Origin: JBGQAS01 sp964498605
Lineage (GTDB): Bacteria > Chloroflexota > Anaerolineae > Anaerolineales > Anaerolineaceae
Direction of reading: 5' to 3'
DNA length: 10,822 nt
Assembly (NCBI GenBank): GCA_964498605.1
Contig: CAZCHK010000062.1
Location: 1-10,822, forward strand
Shown here: piece by piece, positions 3,629 to 10,822 of the stretch
How positions within the stretch are numbered: position 1 is the first letter of the stretch
How the letters are laid out: each line of letters opens with the position of its first letter
Position numbers and translations under genes: made by a program
The notes under the pieces: generated by a model
The model's input: the letters and a program-made list of their open reading frames with translations, nothing else
What the model was told of the DNA's origin: nothing
Databases searched by the model: none

Positions 3629-6547
3629 ATGGATCAAAAGAAAGTGGAGATCACGATCAACATCAACGGCACAGAAGAAGTGCTGCGGGTTGGAGAAAAG
3701 GAAACCTTGCTGGATGCCCTGAGAGAGCGTTCGCTCTTCAGCGTCAAGCGGGGCTGCGGGACAGGGGATTGCGGCATGTGCACCGTGCTTCTGGATGGTC
3801 ATCCGGTTAAAAGCTGCCAGCTGCTGGCTGTGAAGATGCAGGGTAGATCGATCACGACACTGGAAGGATTGAACCAGGATGGACAACTGCACCCACTGCA
3901 GGAGGAATTCATCAACACAGGCGCGATCCAGTGCGGGTTCTGCACGCCGGCGCAGATTCTCACCGCGAAAGCATTCCTGGACAAGCATCCCAATCCCACA
4001 GACGAGGAGATCCGCAAGGCGCTGAATCCCGTGCTGTGCCGCTGCACGGGGTACGTGCGCCCGACGGAAGCCATTCAGCGCGCGGCGGCCAGGCTGAGGG
4101 AAGAGCAGGTGGAGCCGTTCTCTATATATGAAAAAACACTACCGGATGATCCGGCTGAGGTTGTCCTGCCGGATGAGTATTATCGAAAGGACGGCAGCCG
4201 ACAGGCACTGCCTCCCCTGGTCTTGAGCCCGAACAGCGTGAAAACCTTGAACGTGGTGGGAAAACCGGAACAGAAAGTGGACGCGGTGAAATTATCCCTG
4301 GGCAAGGCGGTTTTCACGGACGATGTGCATATGAACGGAATGCTTTACGGAGCACTGTTGACCAGCCCCCACGCGCACGCGCGCATCAAGAAGATCGACA
4401 CAGCCAAAGCACGCGCTCTTCCTGGCGTGCATACGGTCCTGACGTATCAGGATATTCCCAGGATAAAACATGCCTCGGGAGGTCAAAGCGATCCGCAGCC
4501 CTGGCCCTATGACCAGGTCGTTCTGGATGACAAGGTGCGCTACACCGGGGACAGGGTGGCAGTGGTTGCTGCGGAAACGCTCGATATTGCAGAAGAAGCG
4601 CTCAGGTTGATAGATGTGGATTACGAATTGCTGCCTGTTGTCCTGGACCCTGAAAAAGCCTTGCAGCCCGGGGCGGCGGTCATTCACGATGAGGCGGACA
4701 GCATCGGCATCCATGACGCGAAACGCAATATCGTCACCCACATCGAGGCGGAGGTTGGCAAGGTGGACGAAGCGTTTGCGAGCGCCGAGCACATCTTCAC
4801 AGGGGAATACCGGACACCCAAGCAGCAGCACGCTCACCTTGAGCCGCACGTGTGTATCACGTATTTTGATGAAGACGACCGGCTGGTTATTCGATCGAGC
4901 ACACAGGTTCCTTTCCACATCCGCAGGATCGTCGCCCCGCTGATCGGCCTGCCTGTCAAGCGCATACGCGTGATCAAGCCCCGCATCGGGGGAGGATTTG
5001 GCAACAAGCAGGAGATGATCCTGGAAGATCTTTGTTCTCTGCTCACGATCAATACCAGGCACCCGGTCAGGATGGAGTACACGCGTGAACAGGAGTTCAC
5101 TTCCTCCCGCAGCAGACACCCCAACATCGTTCGGTACAAGCTGGGCGTGACCGATAACAGGATCACAGCTGCCGAGCTGAACCTGATCGGTGACACGGGG
5201 GCTTACGGCAGCCACGCCCTGACGGTGCAGATGGTGGGTGGTTTCAAAGGGCTCACCCTGTACAACGCTGAGAATTCCAGGTTCGTCTGCGACGTGGTGT
5301 ACACGAACAAACCTCCTTCTGGCGCTTTCAGAGGTTACGGTGCCATGCAGTGCCAATTCGGGGTGGAAGTGCTGGTTGAGGAGATCGCTGAGCAGCTGGG
5401 ACTGGATGTGGTCGAGTTTAAAAAAGGAAACTGGCTCAAGCTGGGCGAAACGATGCACCTGGCAAAAGCCTTGGGTGAGGGAAGGGAAGGGTTCGAACAG
5501 TGCATGGAATCCGCCGCGCTGGATCAATGCCTGGCGGTCGGGTTGAAAGCAACTGATTTTTACGCCAAACGCAAGACATATAAAAATCAGGATGGAAAGT
5601 TAAGGCGCGGGATCGGTTTTGCCGGAGCGATTCACGGCAGCGGGATTGCCGGATTGGATATGGCAGCCGCGACGTTGAAGATGAATGATGACGGTTCGTT
5701 TAACCTGCTCGTCGGCGCGACGGATATCGGCACGGGATCAGACACCATCCTGGCGCAGATGGCCGCCGAGATCATCGGCGCGCCTGTGGAGGATTTCATC
5801 GTTTATTCCTCCGACACGGATTTCACGCCTTTCGACAAAGGTGCCTACGCCAGCAGCACCACATACATCACCGGAGGAGCGGTTCGAAAAGCCGCGCTGG
5901 AGATCCAGAGGCAGATCCAGGAACACGCCGCGCACATGCTGGGTATGGCGCAGCCGGACCAGCTTGTCCTCCGGGACAGGAAAGTGATCGCTCCGGACGG
6001 GCGCTCGCTGACGCTGGCAGAAGTGGCCTTGAGCAGCCTGCACCACAGCAATCAGCATCAGATCATGACGACTGCGTCTCACATGAGCTACAAAAGCCCT
6101 CCTCCCACCGCGGTTCAATTTGCAGAAGTTACCGTGGATACGGAAAGCGGCGAAGTTCAGGTTGACCGGCTGCTGATGCTGGTGGATTGCGGGAGGGTGA
6201 TCAATCCCATCACCGCCATCGGCCAGGCTGAAGGAGGCATGGCGCAGGCACTGGGCATGGCGCTCTATGAGGACATGCTGTTCGATGAAAAGGGGCAGAT
6301 GACCAACGCGAGGTTCGGGCCATACAAGGTGCTGAAGGCAAATGAAATGCCGCTGATGGACGTGATCTTCGTACAAACAGAGGACCCCAGCGGTCCGTTC
6401 GGAGCAAAATCCATCGCTGAGATCTCAATGGATGGCGTTTCCCCGGCAATCATCAGCGCGATCCACAACGCCACGGGCGCCTGGGTGCGTCACCTCCCTG
6501 CCACGCCGCAAAGGGTACTGGAAGCGATCAAAGCCACAACAGCTTGA
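3629..6547 (+). CDS. Single-chain molybdenum hydroxylase (xanthine dehydrogenase/aldehyde oxidoreductase family), no FAD domain
   Basis: This 972-residue enzyme has the two-[2Fe-2S] small subunit fused to the molybdopterin subunit. Residues 1-80 are a plant-type ferredoxin fold with Cys43, Cys48, Cys51 and Cys63. Residues about 85-155 are the helical second cluster domain with Cys102, Cys105, Cys137 and Cys139. After a linker, about 205-972 form the Moco-binding domains, with GGGFGNK (454-460), PPSGAFRGYG (562-571), GATDIGTGSD (696-705) and VDCGRVINP (852-860). The catalytic Glu is probably Glu931 in GAKSIAEIS. The family hydroxylates purines, aldehydes or N-heterocycles using water. There is no FAD domain or FAD-subunit gene here, as in Desulfovibrio-type aldehyde oxidoreductase, so electrons must go to another partner. 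By alignment from memory, the purine-binding Glu and Arg of bovine xanthine oxidase (802, 880) correspond to Gln461 and a non-Arg residue near 536, so xanthine is not assured as substrate. No Tat signal is seen, so it is likely cytoplasmic. AAGGAG sits 7 bases before the ATG. It is monocistronic, ending at the terminator 6581-6610. Confidence 0.9.
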   Translation: MDQKKVEITININGTEEVLRVGEKETLLDALRERSLFSVKRGCGTGDCGMCTVLLDGHPVKSCQLLAVKMQGRSITTLEGLNQDGQLHPLQEEFINTGAIQCGFCTPAQILTAKAFLDKHPNPTDEEIRKALNPVLCRCTGYVRPTEAIQRAAARLREEQVEPFSIYEKTLPDDPAEVVLPDEYYRKDGSRQALPPLVLSPNSVKTLNVVGKPEQKVDAVKLSLGKAVFTDDVHMNGMLYGALLTSPHAHARIKKIDTAKARALPGVHTVLTYQDIPRIKHASGGQSDPQPWPYDQVVLDDKVRYTGDRVAVVAAETLDIAEEALRLIDVDYELLPVVLDPEKALQPGAAVIHDEADSIGIHDAKRNIVTHIEAEVGKVDEAFASAEHIFTGEYRTPKQQHAHLEPHVCITYFDEDDRLVIRSSTQVPFHIRRIVAPLIGLPVKRIRVIKPRIGGGFGNKQEMILEDLCSLLTINTRHPVRMEYTREQEFTSSRSRHPNIVRYKLGVTDNRITAAELNLIGDTGAYGSHALTVQMVGGFKGLTLYNAENSRFVCDVVYTNKPPSGAFRGYGAMQCQFGVEVLVEEIAEQLGLDVVEFKKGNWLKLGETMHLAKALGEGREGFEQCMESAALDQCLAVGLKATDFYAKRKTYKNQDGKLRRGIGFAGAIHGSGIAGLDMAAATLKMNDDGSFNLLVGATDIGTGSDTILAQMAAEIIGAPVEDFIVYSSDTDFTPFDKGAYASSTTYITGGAVRKAALEIQRQIQEHAAHMLGMAQPDQLVLRDRKVIAPDGRSLTLAEVALSSLHHSNQHQIMTTASHMSYKSPPPTAVQFAEVTVDTESGEVQVDRLLMLVDCGRVINPITAIGQAEGGMAQALGMALYEDMLFDEKGQMTNARFGPYKVLKANEMPLMDVIFVQTEDPSGPFGAKSIAEISMDGVSPAIISAIHNATGAWVRHLPATPQRVLEAIKATTA

Positions 6548-6580
6548 TGTCCATGTGCATTCGTCCGTAGGTTGTCAGGA

Positions 6581-6610
6581 CGCCTGTGCGGTACCGCACA
6601 GGCGTTTTTT
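6581..6610 (+). terminator. Strong Rho-independent terminator after the molybdenum hydroxylase
   Basis: CGCCTGTGCG (6581-6590) and CGCACAGGCG (6595-6604) form a perfect 10-bp GC-rich stem with a GTAC loop, followed by six T bases (6605-6610) and ATTT. It starts 33 bases after the stop of the molybdenum hydroxylase, so the downstream membrane-protein pair needs its own promoter. Confidence 0.9.
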
Positions 6611-6662
6611 ATTTCCATCCGTTATGGATGGTAAAATCATTAAGAATATCCAACAGGCACAG

Positions 6663-7283
6663 ATGATTCCGAGGACATTTTTGGCCAATTTCTTAAATGA
6701 ATCTGTTTCGCTGGCATCCTTTGACTGGTATGGATGGGTGATTCTGCCTATCCTGATCTTTCTGGCCAGGTTTATTGATGTGACATTGGGAACATTGAGG
6801 ATTATCTTCATCTCGCAGGGCAGGAGAAGGATCGCTCCACTGTTAGGTTTTTTCGAGGTCCTGATCTGGATCGTCATCATTGGCCAGCTGGTACAGCACC
6901 TGCACAGCGTGACAGCCTACATTGGTTACGCCGCAGGTTTCGCGGCGGGAAATTACGTCGGCATGTGGCTGGAAGAGAGATTGGCTTTTGGGACCATCGT
7001 TATCAGGGTGATCATACAGAAGGATTGGGAAAAGCTGGTCCAGAGAGTGCACGAGGCTGGATTTGGCGTGACATGTATGGATGGACAGGGGTCGGCTGGA
7101 GCGGTGAAGCTGCTGTACATCATCATCAAAAGGCAGCATGCCAGAGAGGTAAGAAAGATCATCCACGAGATAGCTCCCAACGCTTTTGTGACCGTCGAGG
7201 AGGTCAGATCCGCGGAGAAGGGAATTTTTCCCTCCAACAGCATTTCCAAAGATAATAGGACTTTTGGACGGAAATTCAAATGA
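6663..7283 (+). CDS. UPF0316/DUF2179-type membrane protein
   Basis: From ATG 6663 the product is 206 residues. Three hydrophobic segments are visible: about 23-50 (WVILPILIFLARFIDV then TLGTLRIIFI), 58-80 (GFFEVLIWIVIIGQLV) and 84-103 (YIGYAAGFAAGNYVGMWLEE). The GNYVG..LEE pattern and the LGTLR segment are typical of the UPF0316 (DUF5698) membrane part. A soluble C-terminal domain (about 110-190, VIRVIIQKDWEKLVQRVHEAG onward) matches DUF2179, a small alpha/beta domain thought to sense or bind a ligand. Molecular function is not established for this family. The in-frame ATG at 6624 (219 residues) lies inside a CCATCC/GGATGG hairpin (6615-6631) only 14 bases after the terminator T-run. ATG 6663 has AGG 5 bases upstream and leaves room for a TAAAAT -10-like element at 6632-6637, so it is preferred with modest certainty. 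The stop overlaps the next ATG within ATGA, indicating coupled translation with the DUF389 gene. Confidence 0.8.
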   Translation: MIPRTFLANFLNESVSLASFDWYGWVILPILIFLARFIDVTLGTLRIIFISQGRRRIAPLLGFFEVLIWIVIIGQLVQHLHSVTAYIGYAAGFAAGNYVGMWLEERLAFGTIVIRVIIQKDWEKLVQRVHEAGFGVTCMDGQGSAGAVKLLYIIIKRQHAREVRKIIHEIAPNAFVTVEEVRSAEKGIFPSNSISKDNRTFGRKFK

Positions 7284-8668
7284 AAAAAATTAAAGAGCTC
7301 ATCAAAAAGATCTACGGCTATTTTGACAAACTCGTGGAGAACCTGACACCGGCCGAGCGAAAAGATCTTATCGATGAATTGAGGCAGAACGCCTCGCCCC
7401 GCTTCGACTATTTTTTGCTGGTCATTCTATCCTGCAGCATCGCCACGCTGGGCTTGATCATCAATTCCCCGGCTGTGATCATCGGCGCGATGCTGCTGGC
7501 GCCCCTGATGTCGCCCATCATTGGACTTGGTCTGGCTTCGATTACCGGGGACCATAAGCTGCTGCGTAGCGCCAGCCTTGGCCTGCTGGAGGGAGCTGGA
7601 GCTGCGATTGCACTTTCAATACTGGTGACACTTGTCAATCGGTTCCTGCCGTTCGTGACCTTGCAGGAGCTGCCGGTCGAGGTGCTGGCAAGGACCCGAC
7701 CGACACCGATAGATCTGGCCATCGCGCTGGGTGGCGGACTGGCAGCGGCTTACGCTCTCACGCGGCCCAATCTGTCGGCGGCGCTGCCAGGAGTGGCGAT
7801 CGCCACCGCGTTAATGCCGCCAATCTGCACGGTCGGAATCGGCATTGCCATGAACCGCTGGGATGTGGCCGGAGGAGCGCTGCTGCTGTTTCTGACCAAC
7901 GCCGTGACGATCGCTTTTGCTTCAGCGCTGGTTTTTTTCTTGCGAGGTTTTGCCAAGGAAACGCGCAGGAACGGACAAAAACTGCCTCCCAGCCTGGTCC
8001 TGTCGTTTGTTTTCATGATCCTTCTGCTGATACCGCTGACATTTTTCGGGGTGAAATTCTTCCGCGAGGCTTCCGCGAACCGCTTGATCAATTCAGTGAT
8101 CGTGAGCGAAGTTGGAAAGCTGGGCCAGGTAAAGCTGGTCGATTTTCAGGTGGTCCGAACGGAGTCGAACCTCGAGATGGAAATCACCATCCAGACCACC
8201 AATCCGATCCGGTACGAGGATACAGTGGCACTGCAAAAGGAAATTGTGGCGCAGCTTGATATGCCCGTGTCATTGAAGATCAACCAGGTCCTCGCCGACG
8301 AGCTGGACCCGCTTGTCCCACCCACTCCCACTGCCAGCGTGACCCCGACGCGAACCACGACGCCAACGCCGACAATTACCGCTTCCCCGACAGCCACACT
8401 GACCGTGGTGCCAACGGCGACCGCGACCCGAACGCCAACGCCAACGCCTTACACCGCCGAGATCATCAGGGCGACCCTGCCCCCGATGCAGCTGTACCAG
8501 TACCCGGGTGGTCCCGTGATCGGTCAGTTGAAGCCTGGGCAGGTCGTGATCGTCATACAGAACCGCATCGAACACGCGGGGCTGATATGGATCCAGATCG
8601 TCGATCAGGAAGACCGCACGGGCTGGGTGCCCATCGTCTATCTGCAGCAAATCACGCAGAATCCCTGA
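7280..8668 (+). CDS. DUF389 (TIGR00341-like) membrane protein with Pro/Thr linker and SH3-like domain
   Basis: The 462-residue protein starts with a charged cytoplasmic segment (1-42), followed by a DUF389 membrane region with about seven segments near 43-62, 64-86, 98-119, 144-160, 166-190, 196-221 and 237-258. The signature NSPAVIIGAMLLAPLMSPI (62-80) is diagnostic of the family, whose function is unknown. A small alpha/beta domain (about 262-343) follows, then a Pro/Thr-rich linker (344-390), then an SH3-like (SH3b) domain (about 391-458: LPPMQLYQYPGGPVIGQLKP and later WIQIVDQEDRTGWVPIVYL). Positive charges in the loop RGFAKETRRNGQK (222-234) put it inside; counting segments gives N-in, C-out, so the SH3-like domain would face the cell exterior, where SH3b domains often bind wall material or proteins. 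Typical DUF389 proteins lack this tail. The ATG overlaps the previous stop by 4 bases, so it is co-translated with the UPF0316-type protein; only a weak GGACGGA lies upstream. Confidence 0.85.
   Translation: MKKIKELIKKIYGYFDKLVENLTPAERKDLIDELRQNASPRFDYFLLVILSCSIATLGLIINSPAVIIGAMLLAPLMSPIIGLGLASITGDHKLLRSASLGLLEGAGAAIALSILVTLVNRFLPFVTLQELPVEVLARTRPTPIDLAIALGGGLAAAYALTRPNLSAALPGVAIATALMPPICTVGIGIAMNRWDVAGGALLLFLTNAVTIAFASALVFFLRGFAKETRRNGQKLPPSLVLSFVFMILLLIPLTFFGVKFFREASANRLINSVIVSEVGKLGQVKLVDFQVVRTESNLEMEITIQTTNPIRYEDTVALQKEIVAQLDMPVSLKINQVLADELDPLVPPTPTASVTPTRTTTPTPTITASPTATLTVVPTATATRTPTPTPYTAEIIRATLPPMQLYQYPGGPVIGQLKPGQVVIVIQNRIEHAGLIWIQIVDQEDRTGWVPIVYLQQITQNP
8309..8449 (+). repeat. Low-complexity Pro/Thr-codon tract encoding the linker
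   Basis: This stretch is made of recurring ACG, CCA and CCG codons (for example CGAACGCCAACGCCAACGCC near 8429) and encodes the Pro/Thr linker at residues 344-390 of the DUF389 protein. Such tracts expand and contract by slippage, so linker length may vary between strains. Similar linkers are common on secreted and surface proteins of Anaerolineae, which supports the host guess. It is not a mobile repeat. Confidence 0.6.
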
Positions 8669-8728
8669 AGGAAAATCTGCTCATCCCGGGTCTGATGGAC
8701 CAGAGGCGGTTTGCTGAAGAGAGAATTG

Positions 8729-9946
8729 TTACCCTGCAGACTTCTTTTTGGGGTCCTTCATGAAGATGATCAAAAAGACACTGAGCAGCAGGAGTCCAAC
8801 CATCAGTAGCAGTGAAGAGGTGAAAGAACCCTGTGGTGTTTTCATCACGTCCATGATCGTGACGAAGATCACCGATGCCTGGCCGAACAGCTGGATCAGG
8901 CCGTTGGATGTGCCTTCCGGTGTGGGGTGGGTTACTTCGGCGGAGTACTGCATGCCGATGGGGTTGGCGCCCACGAGAAAGAAACCCATCCAGAAGGCCG
9001 ACGCGAACAGCAGCCAGGCCGAGGTGGCAAAAGTGACCCCGATCAACCCGGGTATGGCCAGCGCGAACCCAAGCAGGATAAAGATCTGACGTTTATGGGT
9101 TTTATCGGAGAAGACCGGCATGACCACGGCCCCGACGAGTCCTCCCGCCAACATGAGCGCGCCCAGCGTACCGGCATCATCCGGGGTGAAATGCCGCAGG
9201 CGGATGATCGGTTCAACCCAGGTGGTTATCCCGTTGAACAGACCCAGCCCGACAAAGGAGATGAACAGGTAAATCCAGAATTTGGGAATGCTGAGGGCAT
9301 GTTTCAGCCCGTCCAGCATGAGCGCGCGGATTTCCTCGCCGGATGCGCATGGCGGCGTGGCGGGTTTTTCCCTGGCCAGCACGACAAAGAGGAGGGTGGA
9401 AATTGCGGCGATGACGCCGTAAAGCAGCTGGATGCGATCGATCGCCATGGTCTTCACCAGTTCGGGGGTCAACACCATGCCCACCGCCGTGCCGACCAGG
9501 CTGGCCAGCGTGATTAACCCGACCGCGGTGGCGCGCTCCTTATGTCCGAACCACAGGGCGGGTAATTTGGTCCAGGCGTTGAGCAGGAAGGGCTGCGCGA
9601 TGGCGATACCGATGGTGCTGACCAGGACTAATGTGTAGTTGTCTCCGACCAGTCCTCGCATGACGCCAAAGACCGCCATGATGATCGCTCCGATGCTGAC
9701 CGTGCGCCGGAATCCGAATGTATCGATTCCCCATGAAACCGGGATGGACAGCGGTATGAAGGCGATCATGAAAACCATGGACAGCAGGCCGATCTTGGAA
9801 TCGGTGACGCCGTAGAAGCTGGAAGCAAGGATCGTGATCGGGGCGTACGCGATCCACAGCATCTGGATGGTGATGTTGATGAACATGAATACTGATAAAA
9901 CGATCCAGCGATAAGGATAGAGTTTGTAGCCGGTTGGCTCGGACAT
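8729..9946 (-). CDS. MFS transporter, FLVCR/SLC49-like
   Basis: The 405-residue protein has twelve hydrophobic segments, a central polar loop (about 192-215) and the MFS motif-A-like DTFGFRR (75-81). Its N-terminal half follows the FLVCR/SLC49 pattern closely: YRWIVLSVFMFIN (12-24), WIAYAPI (31-37), FYGVTDSKIGLLSM (44-57), FIPLSIPVSWG (63-73), AQPFLLNAWTKLPALWFGHKE (117-137), and in the C-half PTPEGTSNGLIQLFGQ (341-356). By comparison from memory with human FLVCR1, Trp31, Gln118 and Gln356 match ligand-site residues (Trp125, Gln214, Gln471), while the Tyr349 position appears to be Asn. Animal members carry choline, ethanolamine or heme; the bacterial substrate is unknown. The start is well supported: AAGGAG 6 bases before ATG 9946. 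The FGGY kinase gene ends 17 bases upstream, so the two are likely co-transcribed, and the kinase may act on the imported molecule. No clear terminator separates its 3' end from the convergent DUF389 gene 60 bases away. Confidence 0.85.
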   Translation of the reverse strand: MSEPTGYKLYPYRWIVLSVFMFINITIQMLWIAYAPITILASSFYGVTDSKIGLLSMVFMIAFIPLSIPVSWGIDTFGFRRTVSIGAIIMAVFGVMRGLVGDNYTLVLVSTIGIAIAQPFLLNAWTKLPALWFGHKERATAVGLITLASLVGTAVGMVLTPELVKTMAIDRIQLLYGVIAAISTLLFVVLAREKPATPPCASGEEIRALMLDGLKHALSIPKFWIYLFISFVGLGLFNGITTWVEPIIRLRHFTPDDAGTLGALMLAGGLVGAVVMPVFSDKTHKRQIFILLGFALAIPGLIGVTFATSAWLLFASAFWMGFFLVGANPIGMQYSAEVTHPTPEGTSNGLIQLFGQASVIFVTIMDVMKTPQGSFTSSLLLMVGLLLLSVFLIIFMKDPKKKSAG

Positions 9947-9963
9947 GGGATTCTCCTTTTACC

Positions 9964-10822
9964 TTACTGGTTCAGGGCGCGATAGATTTTGTGCATTTGG
10001 CGATAAATCCTTGTGAAGGTTTGAAAACGCTGGTCATACAGGATCTGGTTGGCCGGGGTCGGTGAGTAGACATTCTTGAATTCTATCAGCGCCGGGATAT
10101 CCGCGTATTTCAGATCGCCAAGCCCCACTGCGCCGATCCAGGCTGCCCCGCGCGCGTTGGCACAGACTGGATCACCAACCTGTTTGATCTCGCAGTCCAG
10201 GGTGTCTGCGAAGATCTGGCACCACACATCGGATTGGGCGCCACCTCCCACGATGTTGATGGCGGAGGTTTTTTGACCCAGGAACTTCTCCACGGGCTGA
10301 AGGATCCAGCGTGTGTTGAGAGCGATCCCCTCAAGGAAAGCGCGGATGATGTCTTCGCGCGTATTGTGCAGGGACAGATTGTATAACCCCGCCCGCAGGG
10401 TGCGGTCTTCGACCGGGGCTCGCTCTCCCCAGATCCAGGGGGTGTAGATAATCTTATTGCTGCCTGGAGGAGTGCGGGAGGCAATTTTGTCCAGCACCTT
10501 GAAAATATCCGGCACATCCGCTTCCTGGAGAAGTTCATCTTTGTGGTAAAGAATGTTGTCCCTCAGGAAGGTCAGATTTCCTCCAGCGGTGGCTTGAAGT
10601 GCGATCAGAAGATAGTGGCCGGGGATGGCACAGGGGACCGATGCCAGGCTGCTGGTGATGTCGGTTTTTTTATACGGAACGTGCGCCGCCATCCACGAGG
10701 ATGTCCCGAGGTAAAGGTGCAGCGCGTTCTCCTCAACGGTACCGGCGCCGATGGCTGCTGCAGTGCTGTCTATCGCACCGGCGACGACCTGTACGTCTGC
10801 CGATAAGCCCAGTGATCTGGCG
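9964..10822 (-). CDS. FGGY-family carbohydrate kinase, C-terminal part (start beyond the window)
   Basis: About 285 codons are present; the gene enters from the right edge and stops at TAA 9966-9964. The visible start is mid-protein and continues past an internal Met at 10692. The ATP-binding, actin-like fold is recognised by GAIDSTAAAIGAGTVEE, in which the Asp (codon 10770-10768) matches the FGGY catalytic base; by LYLGTSSW, the phosphate-binding loop; by WGERAPVEDRTLRAGLYNL; by RAFLEGIALNTRW; and by GGGAQSDVWCQIFADTL, the adenine-side motif typical of xylulokinase-like members. The family phosphorylates sugars or polyols (xylulose, gluconate, glycerol, ribulose and others) in the cytoplasm. 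The substrate-determining N-terminal half lies outside, so no specific sugar is named. The MFS transporter follows 17 bases downstream, consistent with an uptake-and-phosphorylation operon. The family call is firm. Confidence 0.9.
   Translation of the reverse strand, partial: ARSLGLSADVQVVAGAIDSTAAAIGAGTVEENALHLYLGTSSWMAAHVPYKKTDITSSLASVPCAIPGHYLLIALQATAGGNLTFLRDNILYHKDELLQEADVPDIFKVLDKIASRTPPGSNKIIYTPWIWGERAPVEDRTLRAGLYNLSLHNTREDIIRAFLEGIALNTRWILQPVEKFLGQKTSAINIVGGGAQSDVWCQIFADTLDCEIKQVGDPVCANARGAAWIGAVGLGDLKYADIPALIEFKNVYSPTPANQILYDQRFQTFTRIYRQMHKIYRALNQ

Noticed and set aside
4292..5527. 411-residue minus-strand ORF inside the molybdenum hydroxylase gene
   Set aside because: It is antisense to a fully conserved enzyme, its translation has no domain, and its length reflects codon bias of the real gene.
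8685..8700. GGTC-GACC hairpin between the convergent DUF389 and MFS genes
   Set aside because: Four-base stem and no T-tract on either strand; not a credible terminator.
8927..9517. 196-residue plus-strand ORF opposite the MFS gene
   Set aside because: It is antisense to a clear twelve-helix transporter; its hydrophilic repetitive translation is a shadow.

Overview
The window looks like a chromosomal segment from a Chloroflexota bacterium, most likely of the Anaerolineae type. This is inferred from the long Pro/Thr-rich linker joined to an SH3-like domain, the moderately GC-rich housekeeping-type genes, and the toxin-antitoxin and orphan genes next to them. No rRNA, tRNA, CRISPR array or transposase is visible, so the assignment rests on style alone.

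Left part (about 1-3600), visibly AT-richer and accessory in character. A plus-strand toxin-antitoxin pair comes first: an AbrB-fold antitoxin (282-557) overlapping a PIN-domain toxin gene (538-991) that is broken by an apparent one-base insertion near 776-778. A terminator follows at 1136-1162. On the minus strand lies an orphan two-gene unit: a 26-codon small ORF (2214-2134) with its own ribosome binding site, overlapping by 8 bases the start of a 255-residue protein with a Jag-N-like segment and an internal duplication (2141-1374). An in-frame open stretch of 49 codons follows that gene's stop and may be a remnant. Next is a minus-strand HExxH metallopeptidase (3149-2388), then about 450 bases of mostly non-coding DNA with two AT-rich inverted repeats and one doubtful 86-residue ORF.

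Central part (3629-8668), plus strand, GC-richer. A 972-residue molybdenum hydroxylase carries two [2Fe-2S] domains and the molybdopterin domains in one chain, with no FAD domain. It is closed by a perfect terminator hairpin (6581-6610). Then comes a coupled pair of membrane proteins: a UPF0316/DUF2179-type protein and a DUF389 protein that carries an unusual C-terminal Pro/Thr linker and SH3-like domain. The two genes overlap by ATGA.

Right part (8729-10822), minus strand. An FGGY-type carbohydrate kinase, whose N-terminus lies beyond the window, is followed after 17 bases by an MFS transporter that resembles the FLVCR/SLC49 branch. They probably form a transport-plus-phosphorylation operon for an unidentified small molecule.

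The most notable items are the leader-ORF/Jag-like orphan unit, the DUF389-SH3 fusion coupled to UPF0316, the kinase with an FLVCR-like transporter, and the FAD-less molybdenum hydroxylase lacking the usual purine-binding residues. None of these is proven to be a new system from sequence alone.
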